The notes beneath the pieces are model-generated. The model was not told the DNA's origin, ran no database searches, and saw only the letters and a program-made list of their open reading frames with translations. Positions 8,897 to 17,792 of a stretch of DNA of 64,000 bases are shown one piece after another. This DNA is from Microbispora rosea (GTDB taxonomy: Bacteria; Actinomycetota; Actinomycetes; Streptosporangiales; Streptosporangiaceae): positions 78,950-142,949 of the forward strand of contig NZ_FTNI01000024.1 in assembly GCF_900156315.1 (NCBI RefSeq), given 5' to 3'. The position numbers and the translations under genes were made by a program. The first letter of the stretch is position 1, and every line of letters begins with the position of its first letter.

Positions 8897-10153
8897 ATGG
8901 AGCTGCATCGCGTTCGCCGTAGCATGGCTGTGGCGACCAGTCTCATCTGTACGGCCGTCGCCTTCCTGAGCGGCTGCGGCTCTGACAGTGAATCCGGAAG
9001 CGGATCCGGCGGCGTGACCACGCTGACCTTCGCCGCCTCGACGTTCGGCGACCCCGGCCGCGGGCCACTGCTCACGAAGTGGCTCGATGACTTCAACAAG
9101 AGTCAGAGCAAGGTCCGGGTGTCCGCCGCGGCGGTGCCGTACCCGACCTTCGGCCAGACCGTCCTGACCCAGATGGGCAGCGGGCAAGGGCCGGACCTGA
9201 TCCGCTTCGACATGCCCGAGTTCGAGTCCGCCTCGGACGCCGGCCTCATCGCGCCGCTCGACGACCTGATCGACGTCAGCAAGTATGACCTGCTCAAGCA
9301 GCCGGACCAGTTCATGGTCCACGACGGCAGGCGAGACGGGATCATCTTCGAGGCGTCGAACTACGCGATGTTCTACAACGCCGACCTGATCTCGAAGCCG
9401 CCGACGACTTACGAGGAGTTCGCCAAGACGGCGCAATCGCTGACCAAGGGCGACGTCTACGGCCTGGCGTTCCGTCAGACGGAGGCCGAGGAGGCCGGTG
9501 TCTGGCAGGACATCTTCAACTACGTCTACGGTTTCGGCGGCAAGTGGTCGGACGGCAAGAACCTGACCATCAACTCGCCGGAGAACCTCAAGGGCCTGCA
9601 GGCGTACAAGGACCTGTACGACGCGAAGGTGATCCCGCGGGGCGCGGACGCGGCGACGTTCCGCCGCATGTTCGCCGAGGGCAAGGTCGGCATGGAGCTC
9701 AACAACGGCGGCTACGTGACGGCGACCCGCGGCCAGAACCCCAACCTGAACTTCAGCGTCGCGCCCATCCCGTTCCCGGTCCGCAGCCAGGGCGCCATCC
9801 TCGCGCCCATCGTGATCAACGAGGCGAGCCCGTCGAAGGAGGCCGCGGCCACCTTCATCCGCTGGGCGCTTGAGCCGGCCAACCAGGTGAAGCTGCAGGA
9901 GATCCTCGGCGCGAGCAGCGTGGCGACGGTCACCCAGCGCAGCGCCGAGAAGCTCAAGGAGACGCCCTTCCTCAAGGTGTTCGACGACCTCACCGAATCG
10001 AGCCTGCCGCAGATCGTCCTGGGATTCGAGGCGAAGACGCCCGACATCCGCAAGATCGTCGTGCAGAACGTCGTCGCGGCGCTCCAGGGCACGGTCGACC
10101 TCAAGACCGCGCTGGACCGCGCCCAGGAGCAGGCGACCAAACTGGTCGGTTGA
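8897..10153 (+). CDS. ABC sugar transporter, lipoprotein substrate-binding protein
   Basis: A 418-residue extracytoplasmic solute-binding protein of the carbohydrate (family 1/MalE-like) type. The hydrophobic leader ends in the lipobox L-S-G-C (Cys27 by count), so it is predicted to be lipid-anchored after cleavage. It is followed by a Ser/Gly-rich linker and a binding domain with the usual G-x-G-P-D-L-I-R-F-D segment. The first gene of an operon with two permeases and two catabolic enzymes. No ATPase gene is present, so a shared MsiK-type ATPase elsewhere is expected, as in other actinomycetes. ATG 8897 follows GGGAG. The ligand may be an aldonic acid or oligosaccharide; this is inferred from the neighbours. 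Confidence 0.9.
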   Translation: MELHRVRRSMAVATSLICTAVAFLSGCGSDSESGSGSGGVTTLTFAASTFGDPGRGPLLTKWLDDFNKSQSKVRVSAAAVPYPTFGQTVLTQMGSGQGPDLIRFDMPEFESASDAGLIAPLDDLIDVSKYDLLKQPDQFMVHDGRRDGIIFEASNYAMFYNADLISKPPTTYEEFAKTAQSLTKGDVYGLAFRQTEAEEAGVWQDIFNYVYGFGGKWSDGKNLTINSPENLKGLQAYKDLYDAKVIPRGADAATFRRMFAEGKVGMELNNGGYVTATRGQNPNLNFSVAPIPFPVRSQGAILAPIVINEASPSKEAAATFIRWALEPANQVKLQEILGASSVATVTQRSAEKLKETPFLKVFDDLTESSLPQIVLGFEAKTPDIRKIVVQNVVAALQGTVDLKTALDRAQEQATKLVG

Positions 10154-10222
10154 TCGGACGAGACCGCCGGCGTGAGCATCCCTCCCGCCGGCGGCGTCCT
10201 ACTCGAACAAGGACCGAACTCG

Positions 10223-11167
10223 ATGACTGTGCTGAAACAACAGCAGACCTCAGGGTCTCGATCCGAGACCCGGCGTCGAGGCAGCCCGCGGGGAAGCAAG
10301 TGGACGCCCTACCTCTTCCTGGCGCCCGCCGCCGTCTTCATCCTCGTCTTCCAGGTCGTTCCGCTCGTTCAGGAGATCTTCCTGAGCTTCACGCGGACGT
10401 CGCTGCTGAACCCCACCCGCAGCACGTGGGTGGGGCTGGACAACTTCACCCGCATCTTCGGTGACGAGGACTTCCGCCGCACCCTTCTCACCACCTTCAT
10501 CTACGTGATCGTGTGTGTTGTCGGCGCCGTGGGATCCGGGCTCGCCGTCGCCCTGCTTCTCAACAAAGGGTTCCGCGGCAGGGGGTGGGCGCGCGCGCTG
10601 GTGACCATTCCGTGGGCGGCGCCCGGCATCGCGGTCGCGCTCATCGCGACGTGGATGCTCAACCCGGACTACGGGATCGTGAACCGCTTCCTGGACGCGG
10701 TCGGCCTCGGCGTCCCGGGCGGCGCCATCCTCGACAGCCCGAAGTACGCTCTCCCGGCGATCCTCGCCACGACCATCTGGCAGCTGTTCCCGTTCACCTC
10801 GGTGGTGCTGCTGTCCGCGCTGCAGTCCGTGCCCCCGGACCTGACCGAGGCCGCGACGGTGGACGGCGCAGGGCGGTGGTGGACCTTCCGCGCCGTCACC
10901 TGGCAGGTCATCAAGCCCACCATCGGACTGCTCGCCATCCTCATGACCATCTGGTCGCTGCGGCGGTTCGAGCTCATCTGGCTCATGACCAAGGGGGGAC
11001 CGGTCGGCGCGACCGAGACGCTCGTCATCGACCTCTACTCGGAGGCCTTCGACTCCAAGCAACTCGGTTCCGCGGCGGCGATCGGCATGGTCGGGGTGGT
11101 CGTGTCGCTCATCGTCGTCGCCGGCAGCCGGTTCGTCGCCCGCGCCGCCGAAAGGGAGGCCCGCTGA
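10223..11167 (+). CDS. ABC sugar transporter permease (MalF-like)
   Basis: A 314-residue inner-membrane permease with about six hydrophobic helices. The EAA loop reads E-A-A-T-V-D-G-A-G near residue 215, the contact for the ATPase. An Arg-rich cytoplasmic N-terminus precedes the first helix, as in MalF-type partners. ATG 10223 is preferred to the in-frame GTG at 10172 because AAGGAC lies upstream and the extra 17 residues are not conserved-looking. The stop overlaps the next gene's ATG (TGATG), indicating translational coupling. Confidence 0.92.
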   Translation: MTVLKQQQTSGSRSETRRRGSPRGSKWTPYLFLAPAAVFILVFQVVPLVQEIFLSFTRTSLLNPTRSTWVGLDNFTRIFGDEDFRRTLLTTFIYVIVCVVGAVGSGLAVALLLNKGFRGRGWARALVTIPWAAPGIAVALIATWMLNPDYGIVNRFLDAVGLGVPGGAILDSPKYALPAILATTIWQLFPFTSVVLLSALQSVPPDLTEAATVDGAGRWWTFRAVTWQVIKPTIGLLAILMTIWSLRRFELIWLMTKGGPVGATETLVIDLYSEAFDSKQLGSAAAIGMVGVVVSLIVVAGSRFVARAAEREAR

Positions 11168-11997
11168 TGAGGCCGCTTCGCATCGGTCTGACCCTGCGCA
11201 TCCTCGGCGTCCTCGTCGTGCTCGGCGTCGCCGTCTTCCCCCTGTACTGGATGATCGTCACGGCGCTGTCGAGCAACTCGGATCTCTTCGCCGCGAAGGC
11301 TCGGCTCGTCCCCGACTTCTCCCAATTCGGGGTCTTCATCGACGCGCTGGCCGAAGGCAAGGCGCTGGGTTGGCTGCGCAACAGCCTGGTGATCGCCCTC
11401 GGCACGACAGTCCTCTCGATCGGCCTCGGCATTCCGCTCGGCTACGCGCTCTCGCGGTTCTCGTTCTGGGGCAAGGCCGTCGTGACCGTGCTTCTGCTGT
11501 TCACGCAGATGCTTCCCGAGGCGCTCATGGTCGTGCCGCTGTTCTCGCTCTTCCGGCGGTTCGGCCTGCTCGACTCCCTGGGCGGCCTCATCCTGGTCAA
11601 CTCCGCCTTCGTCCTGCCGATCGTCGCCCTCATCCTCAAGGGCGCGATCGACGGCATCCCGCGCGCGCTGGAGGAGTCCGCGCGTGTCGACGGAGCACGG
11701 CCGCTCACGGTGCTGACGCGCATCAACGTGCCGCTGATCGCGCCGTCCATCGCGGCCACCGCGGTCATCGCGTTCTTCCACGCCTGGAACGAGTACGTGT
11801 TCGCCGTGACATTCATCTTCACCCCCGGGAAGCAGCCGGCCTCGGTGGGGATCGCGAACTTCATCGGCGAGCTGGGCACGCCGATCCAGACGGTGATGGC
11901 GGTCGCGTTCATGTTCACGCTGCCCGCCGTCGTCTTCTACCTGTTCGCGCAGAGGCATGTGGTGGCCGGCATGACCGCCGGCGCCGTGAAGGGGTAA
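11167..11997 (+). CDS. ABC sugar transporter permease (MalG-like)
   Basis: A 276-residue partner permease with six predicted helices and the EAA loop E-E-S-A-R-V-D-G-A-R near residue 180. It ends in the typical M-T-A-G-A-V-K-G tail of the MalG/CUT1 group. Its ATG shares a base with the upstream stop. It pairs with the preceding permease and solute-binding protein to form the importer. Confidence 0.92.
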   Translation: MRPLRIGLTLRILGVLVVLGVAVFPLYWMIVTALSSNSDLFAAKARLVPDFSQFGVFIDALAEGKALGWLRNSLVIALGTTVLSIGLGIPLGYALSRFSFWGKAVVTVLLLFTQMLPEALMVVPLFSLFRRFGLLDSLGGLILVNSAFVLPIVALILKGAIDGIPRALEESARVDGARPLTVLTRINVPLIAPSIAATAVIAFFHAWNEYVFAVTFIFTPGKQPASVGIANFIGELGTPIQTVMAVAFMFTLPAVVFYLFAQRHVVAGMTAGAVKG

Positions 11998-12005
11998 ACG
12001 GGAGC

Positions 12006-13187
12006 ATGAAGATCACCTCGGTCGACACCCTCGTCGTCGACTTCTACCGCACCAACCTCGTGATCGTCCGCGTCACCACCGACGAGGGGATCGTCGGACT
12101 CGGCGAGGCGACGCTGGAGGGCAAGGAGCGCGCCGTCCAGGGAGCCGTCGCCGAAGTCGCCGAAGCCGTGGTGGGGCTCGATCCCACCCGTATCTCCGGC
12201 ATCCTGTACGAGCTGGCGAGAGACTGGTACTGGCGAGGCGGCCCGGTCATCATGACCGCGCTGAGCTCGCTGGAAATGGCGCTGTGGGACATCTCGGCAC
12301 GGGAGCTCGGTGTCCCCGTCTCCCGGCTTCTCGGCGGCGCCACCCGGGACCGGGTGCGTGCCTATGCCAACGGCTGGTTCTCGGGAGCCGTCACGCCTGA
12401 GGACTACGCCGCCGCCGCGAGGAGGACCGTCGACAGCGGCTTCCGCGGTCTCAAGTGGGATCCCTTCGAGAACTTCGACCTGACGATCACGTCCCGGCAG
12501 CTGGACCGCGTGCTCGCGCAGATCGACGCTGTCCGCTCCGCGGTCGGGCGCGACGTCGAGCTGTTCATCGAGGGCCACGGCCGGTTCGACGTCCGCCACG
12601 CGATCAAGGTCGCACGCGAGATCGCCCAGTTCGACCCGGTGTGGTTCGAGGAGCCGTGCCCTCCGGACAACCTCGACGCCCTCGTCGACATCCGCCGGGC
12701 GTCTCCGGTGCCCATCGCCGCCGGGGAGCGTTGGTTCGGCCGGCAGGGTTTCGCGCCGGCGATCGCCCGTCAGGCGGTCGACTTCGTCCAGCCCGACGTG
12801 ACGCACGCCGGCGGCATCGCCGAGCTGGCCTTCATCTCGACGCTCGCCGCGACCAGCTACGTCGGTTTCGCCCCGCACAATCCCAGCGGGCCGCTGAGCA
12901 CCGCGGCGACGCTGCAACTCGGGGCGACCCTGCCCAACTTCCGATACCTGGAAATCATGGCGACCGACGTGCCGTGGCGCCCGGAGATCACCAACGAACG
13001 ACTCGTGCTCACGAAGGAGGGCGACGTCATGATCCCGGCAGGGATCGGACTCGGCATCGAACTCGATCTCGAGGCGATCGCGCGGCACCCCTTCACACCC
13101 CACCCCCTGCGGATGTTCCAGGACGCCGTCTTCGACATCCGCCCCGAGGACGAGCGGTCCTTCTTCAACCTGGGAGACTCCGTATGA
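12006..13187 (+). CDS. Enolase-superfamily sugar-acid dehydratase (mandelate racemase subgroup)
   Basis: A 393-residue TIM-barrel enzyme expected to dehydrate an aldonic acid to a 2-keto-3-deoxy acid. Capping domain residues are roughly 1-120 and the barrel roughly 125-370. Metal-ligand blocks appear in order: E-L-F-I-E-G-H-G-R-F, W-F-E-E-P and A-A-G-E-R, then Q-P-D-V-T-H-A-G-G and the catalytic-His block F-A-P-H-N-P-S-G. The E-G-H-G-R signature resembles galactonate-dehydratase-like members, but the exact sugar acid cannot be told. ATG 12006 lies eight bases after the permease stop. Its stop overlaps the next start (ATGA), so the two enzymes act as a pair. Confidence 0.8.
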   Translation: MKITSVDTLVVDFYRTNLVIVRVTTDEGIVGLGEATLEGKERAVQGAVAEVAEAVVGLDPTRISGILYELARDWYWRGGPVIMTALSSLEMALWDISARELGVPVSRLLGGATRDRVRAYANGWFSGAVTPEDYAAAARRTVDSGFRGLKWDPFENFDLTITSRQLDRVLAQIDAVRSAVGRDVELFIEGHGRFDVRHAIKVAREIAQFDPVWFEEPCPPDNLDALVDIRRASPVPIAAGERWFGRQGFAPAIARQAVDFVQPDVTHAGGIAELAFISTLAATSYVGFAPHNPSGPLSTAATLQLGATLPNFRYLEIMATDVPWRPEITNERLVLTKEGDVMIPAGIGLGIELDLEAIARHPFTPHPLRMFQDAVFDIRPEDERSFFNLGDSV

Positions 13188-14395
13188 GCCAGGCATCGTC
13201 CGCGGCGTACCCCGCCGAGGTCGACTGGTTCGGCACGGCCGCCGACGCGCTGCCGGACGACGCCGAGGACAGCATTCTGATCGGCCGGATCTGGGATCCC
13301 GGCGTCGAAGGGCCGTCACCCGTCGTCGTCCGCAACGGCGACGTCCTCGACATCAGCGCCGAGTTCCCGACGATCCGCGACGTCTGTGAACTGCCGGATC
13401 CCGCCGCCGTGGTGTCCAGGCTCGACGGGCGGCGGGTCGGCGGCTTCCGGGACGTGCTCGCCAACACCGGCGCCGCGGACCGGGACCGCACCCGGCCCTG
13501 GTTGCTCACACCGGTCGACCTCCAGGCGCTCAAGGCCGCCGGGGTGACCTTCGCCGTCTCGATGATCGAGCGCATCATCGAGGAACGGGCCCGTGGCGAC
13601 CTGCTGCTCGCCGCGGACATCCGCCAGCGGATTCTCGCCGGCCTCGGAGCCGACCTGCACGGCCTGTCACCGGGCTCGGAGGAGGCGACGCGGCTGAAGG
13701 ACCTCCTCGTCGCCGAGGGCATCTGGAGTCAGTACCTGGAGGTCGGCATCGGACCGGATGCCGAGATCTTCACCAAGGGCCAGATCCTCTCCGCCATGGG
13801 AACCGCGGTCCCCGTCGGCGTGCTCGCCGCCTCGACCTGGAACAACCCGGAGCCCGAAGTGGCGCTCATCGTCCAGTCGAGCGGCCGGATCGTGGGGGCG
13901 ACCCTCGGCAACGACGTGAACCTCCGGGACGTCGAGGGCCGATCCGCGCTGCTGTTGCCGAGGGCGAAGGACAACAACGCCTCGTGTGCGCTGGGACCGT
14001 TGATCCGGCTCTTCGACGAGCGGTTCGACCTGGAACAGGTACGCGGCCTCGTGGTGGGCCTCGACATCGAAGGCATGGACGGCTTCCGCCTTGAGACCGT
14101 CTCAGAGATGGCGCGGATGTCACGTGATCCGGAGGCGCTGGTGCGGCAGATGATCGGGCCGCATCATCACTATCCCGACGGCGCGGTCCTCATGCTCGGC
14201 ACCATGTTCGCGCCCATCCAGGACCGCGACCGCCCCGGCGAGGGGTTCACGCACAAGGTCGGCGACATCGTCAGGATCAGTTCCCCGGCGCTCGGCACCC
14301 TGGTCAACCGCGTCCGGCACGCCGAGGAGTGCGAACCCTGGAACTTCGGAGTACGCGATCTCATGGGGAATCTCGTGAAGAGGGGACTCCTGTGA
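13184..14395 (+). CDS. FAH-family 2-keto-3-deoxy sugar-acid dehydratase (XylX-like)
   Basis: A 403-residue fumarylacetoacetase-fold protein. Metal-binding residues are visible in W-N-N-P-E-P-E-V-A-L and in G-N-D-V-N-L-R-D-V-E-G-R-S, followed by A-K-D-N-N-A-S-C-A-L-G-P. Length and this block resemble the Caulobacter XylX type, which dehydrates 2-keto-3-deoxy-pentonate to alpha-ketoglutarate semialdehyde (Weimberg pathway). This is judged from memory of the family. Following an aldonate dehydratase in the operon supports that step. The downstream semialdehyde dehydrogenase is not in the window. A general FAH hydrolase remains possible. Confidence 0.65.
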   Translation: MSQASSAAYPAEVDWFGTAADALPDDAEDSILIGRIWDPGVEGPSPVVVRNGDVLDISAEFPTIRDVCELPDPAAVVSRLDGRRVGGFRDVLANTGAADRDRTRPWLLTPVDLQALKAAGVTFAVSMIERIIEERARGDLLLAADIRQRILAGLGADLHGLSPGSEEATRLKDLLVAEGIWSQYLEVGIGPDAEIFTKGQILSAMGTAVPVGVLAASTWNNPEPEVALIVQSSGRIVGATLGNDVNLRDVEGRSALLLPRAKDNNASCALGPLIRLFDERFDLEQVRGLVVGLDIEGMDGFRLETVSEMARMSRDPEALVRQMIGPHHHYPDGAVLMLGTMFAPIQDRDRPGEGFTHKVGDIVRISSPALGTLVNRVRHAEECEPWNFGVRDLMGNLVKRGLL

Positions 14396-14417
14396 GCATC
14401 GTCGTCGGTCGATCCGC

Positions 14418-15452
14418 CTAATCGCCGGTTCTCCCCATGACGCGGCGGGCTCGGTCGTCACCGAGCCCGCCGTTCACATCGTGATCGGCGGACCGCCGGG
14501 CCCGCAGCAGCGGGACGGCGGCGGCGAGCGCGGCGACCGTGGCGAGTGCGGCGGGTGCGACGCCGCCCACCTCCGCCAGCCGCTCCGCGGGCTCCTCCAG
14601 GAGGCCCGCCACGCCGTCGGCCACAGTGGTGAGGACGATCAGCACAGCGCCCGTGCGCCCGAGCAGCCGGTGGGGTGTGACGGCCTGCCGGTGGCTGAGC
14701 AGGGCGACGAAGGCGATCAGTCTTCCGGCCGCCGGGACGGCGGTCCCGAGGACGTACCAGGCCCATCCGGGCCCGATGCCGGACAAGGCGAGCAGCAGGG
14801 TGAACGGCCCGCTCACGATCAGGGCCCACCAGGCCAGGCGGAAGGTCCCGATCCTGCGGTGCAGCAGCACGGCCACCAGCGCCCCGAGGACGCAAGGGAC
14901 GTACGCCGGCGCGCTCATCAGCCACCAGGCAGACCCGCTGCCGGCCCCGCTCAGGCCGCGGAACGCGGTCTCCCACGCCTCGCCCGCCACCGCGCCGGCG
15001 ATCTCGGCGACCACGGCCGACAGCACCAGATAGAGGGCGATCGCCCGCAGCGCCGGATGCCGGGCCGTGAAACGGATCCCCTCCGCCGTCTCCCGCCACA
15101 GCCCCGCCCTGGGCGGCGGCGGCGCCTCGACGGCGGAGACGCCCCGGAACAGCGCCGCCGTCGCGGCCAGTGCCAGGCCGATCGCGAACAGGAACACGGG
15201 CCCCTGCCAGACGGCCCCCGTCAGCTTCATCGGCACGACGACGATCTGCGGCAGCAGGGTCAGCAGCAGGACGTTCGCCGGAAGCAGGCGCTCGCGCCGC
15301 ACGACGGACGGCAGGTACGCGTCCCGGCCGAGTCCCGTCACCATCGCCAGGACGCCGCTCGCCGGCATCACCGCTAGGAGGATCGGCCAGGCGGGTGCTC
15401 CGAGAGCCCCGGCCGCCGGGACGGACGTGAGGGCCACCGCCCGGCTGCGGCG
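14418..15452 (-). pseudogene. N-terminally truncated MFS efflux transporter
   Basis: The frame opens with R-A-V-A-L-T-S-V-P-A-A-G-A-L-G and continues through a recognisable MFS loop (D-A-Y-L-P-S-V-V-R-R-E-R-L-L-P-A-N). In intact actinobacterial MFS proteins of this kind about 85 residues (the first two or three helices and the motif-A loop) should precede it. Here homology begins immediately after the stop codon of the upstream dehydrogenase, in the same frame, and the only start is a GTG at 15437 without a ribosome-binding site. About nine helices remain. The C-terminus is also odd, running through a hairpin at 14443-14472. The gene is most likely dead. Confidence 0.65.
14443..14472. terminator. 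Hairpin at the 3' end of the FAH gene and MFS remnant
   Basis: CGGCGGGCTCGG (14443-14454) pairs perfectly with CCGAGCCCGCCG (14461-14472) around a 6-base loop. It lies 47 bases after the FAH stop and inside the last codons of the convergent MFS remnant. Confidence 0.65.
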
Positions 15453-16358
15453 TCAGTAGCCCCGCGCCGGATCGATGCGGCCGAGGAGCGGCTCCCCCCG
15501 CAGGTAGCGGGCGACGTTCTCGCGTACCCGCTCGGCGAGGCTCTCGTCGAGACGGGCCTGCGGGTTGGCGCTGTGCGAGGTGATCAGCGCGTTCGGCTCG
15601 GCCCACAGGCCGTGCCCGTCCGGCAGCGGCTCGGGGTCGGTGACGTCGAGGGCGGCGCCGCCGATCTCCCCGGCGCGCAGCGCGGCGAGCAGGGCGTCGG
15701 TGTCGACCAGTTCACCCCGGGCCACGTTGACCAGCCACGCGCACGGGCCCAGGGCCCGCAGCTGGTCCCGGCCGACCATCCGGTAGGTCTCCGGAGTGGC
15801 GGGCGCGGCCAGGATGACATGATCGGCGCGCGACCAGACGGCGGCCAGTCCGTCGAACGGCACCGTCTCGGCCGCGCCCTCGACGGGCTCGCCCGAGCGG
15901 TTGACCGCGAGGACGTCCGCGCCCAGGGCGCGCAGCGCGGGGATGACCGCTCTGCCGATCCCGCCCGCGCCGACGACGGCCACCGTGCTCCCGCGCAGCG
16001 TGCCGGGCTGGTCGCGGTGCCACGTACGGCGACGGGCGGCGGCGGGCAGCCGGTGCACTCCGGCCAGCAGCAGGGCGAGGGCGTGCTCGGCGACCTGCGG
16101 GGCGTAGGCCCCCGCGGCCGAGCACCAGACCCGGGTGGAGTCGACGAGCCCCTCCCGCGTCCACCGTTCGACACCCGCGGACGGCAGCTGGACCCAGCGC
16201 ACGCTCGGCGTCAGGTAGTCCCGCACGCCCTCCGGCCGCGAGTCGGTCCAGACCAGCGCCTCCGCCCTGCGGGGATCACCGACGACCTCGCCACCGGCGG
16301 CACGGACGGATTCGACGATCAGCGGGGGGTCCGCCGGGGCCACGCAGACGGTGAGCAC
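15453..16358 (-). CDS. NAD-dependent D-2-hydroxyacid dehydrogenase
   Basis: A 301-residue cytoplasmic oxidoreductase of the phosphoglycerate dehydrogenase-like family. The Rossmann motif G-A-G-G-I-G-R-A-V is near residue 130. Catalytic Arg lies in V-N-V-A-R-G-E-L-V-D, the Glu in D-V-T-D-P-E-P-L-P, and the His in L-I-T-S-H-S-A-N-P. This set predicts reversible reduction of a 2-keto acid, substrate unknown. GTG 16358 is chosen because GAAGGGA precedes it and the fold starts there; the longer frame from 16442 is Arg-rich and unlike the family. It abuts the MFS remnant. Confidence 0.85.
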   Translation of the reverse strand: MLTVCVAPADPPLIVESVRAAGGEVVGDPRRAEALVWTDSRPEGVRDYLTPSVRWVQLPSAGVERWTREGLVDSTRVWCSAAGAYAPQVAEHALALLLAGVHRLPAAARRRTWHRDQPGTLRGSTVAVVGAGGIGRAVIPALRALGADVLAVNRSGEPVEGAAETVPFDGLAAVWSRADHVILAAPATPETYRMVGRDQLRALGPCAWLVNVARGELVDTDALLAALRAGEIGGAALDVTDPEPLPDGHGLWAEPNALITSHSANPQARLDESLAERVRENVARYLRGEPLLGRIDPARGY

Positions 16359-16470
16359 GCCTGTCCCTTCCTGGTCGCGCCGGGCGCCTCCGCGGCGCGG
16401 CTCTCCCCCCAAGAGTAGGGTCCGCCCGCTTCGGGCGATCACGGGCCCGGCGCCGTGTGATCAAGGCGGG

Positions 16471-17622
16471 TCAGGCGGCTCCGTTCGGGTGCAGCACCAC
16501 CTTGGTCCAGCCCTTGTCCCGCGCGTCGAAGTGCGCGTACGCCTTGGGAGCGTCGTCGAGGCCCAGCTCCTGGGAGACGATCCAGGACGGCCGGGCGCCG
16601 GCCTCGTGGATGAGGGAGCACAGCTGGCGGTTGTAGTTTTTGACGTTGCACTGGCCGGTGCTCATCGTCTGGCCCTTGGACCAGAAGGTCCCGTAGTCGA
16701 TGGCCACCTGACCGCGCTTGTACAGGTCGTTCCGACCGCCGGGGTCGTGGGCGAGGAACAGGCCGACGACGGCGATGTTCCCGGTGAACTTGACCGACCT
16801 GACCAGGTTGTTCAGGGTCATGTTGGGATGCTCCGCGCCTTCCGGGTCGTGCGCCTGGAAGCCCACGCACTCGCAGCCGCGGTCGGCGCCCATCCCCTGG
16901 GTCAGCTCCAGGATCTGATCGACGGGGCTGGCCCGGGAGTCGTCGATCGGGATCGCGCCGATCTCCTCGGCCTTGGCCAGCCGGTCCGGATGGTGATCGA
17001 TGACCATGACGCCGCTCGCGTTCCTGAGCAGGGCGGAGTAGGCGGCCATCAGCCCGACCGGGCCCGCGCCGTAGACGACGACGGTGTCGCCCGGCTGCAC
17101 GCAGGCGAGCATCGTGGCGTGCCAGCCGGTGGGCCACACGTCGGCCAGCATGACGTAGTCGGTCTGCCTCTCTCGCGCGTCTTCCGGCAGGACGAGGCAG
17201 TTGTAGTCCCCGTACGGCACGCGCAGCAGCTCGGCCTGACCGCCGTTGTACGGGCCCATGTCGGCGTAGCCGTACGCCGCGCCGGCCAGGCCCGGTGTGG
17301 GATTGGTGGTCAGGCAGAAGGCCGTGAGGCCCTGCTCGCAGTTGGCGCAGAAGCCGCAGGAGATGTTGAACGGCAGACAGACCATGTCGCCGACCTTGAC
17401 CCGGTCGACGGCGTCCCCGATCTCCACGACCTCGCCGAGGTTCTCGTGCCCGAGGACCCGGCCGGGTTCGAAGTCGGTCCTGCCCTCGTACATGTGCAGA
17501 TCGGAGCCGCAGATGTTGGTTGTGGTGACGCGGACGAGCACGTCCGTGTGCCGTTCGATTCTGGCGTCCGGCACGGTGGTGACGCTGACGTGTCGGGGGC
17601 CTTCGTAGACCACGGCTTTCAT
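16471..17622 (-). CDS. Zinc-dependent alcohol dehydrogenase, glutathione-independent formaldehyde dehydrogenase type
   Basis: A 383-residue medium-chain dehydrogenase. Catalytic zinc ligands are in N-I-C-G-S-D-L-H and G-H-E-N-L-G-E. Structural-zinc cysteines lie in the C-G-F-C-A-N-C cluster, and the coenzyme motif is G-A-G-P-V-G-L near residue 180. The extended loop N-P-T-P-G-L-A-G-A-A-Y-G and the overall length resemble the FdhA-type formaldehyde dismutase/dehydrogenase group. ATG 17622 has GAGGG about seven bases upstream; a TTG four codons earlier is the alternative. It may detoxify formaldehyde released by demethylation of plant material (inference). Confidence 0.85.
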   Translation of the reverse strand: MKAVVYEGPRHVSVTTVPDARIERHTDVLVRVTTTNICGSDLHMYEGRTDFEPGRVLGHENLGEVVEIGDAVDRVKVGDMVCLPFNISCGFCANCEQGLTAFCLTTNPTPGLAGAAYGYADMGPYNGGQAELLRVPYGDYNCLVLPEDARERQTDYVMLADVWPTGWHATMLACVQPGDTVVVYGAGPVGLMAAYSALLRNASGVMVIDHHPDRLAKAEEIGAIPIDDSRASPVDQILELTQGMGADRGCECVGFQAHDPEGAEHPNMTLNNLVRSVKFTGNIAVVGLFLAHDPGGRNDLYKRGQVAIDYGTFWSKGQTMSTGQCNVKNYNRQLCSLIHEAGARPSWIVSQELGLDDAPKAYAHFDARDKGWTKVVLHPNGAA

Positions 17623-17792
17623 GGCTACCCTCAAACGAGATCGTTACGGCAGACGCGTGTGAAGCGGCGCGCCGGCGCTCCGCTTCCGTGGCGGCGGCCC
17701 TGTGAACCGGGCCGCTGCGTTCCGGGCTCACGTTCCCGCTGTACCGGTCGGTATGAGGGGGACCTACCCCGCTGGGTAGGGGAAAAACCGTT

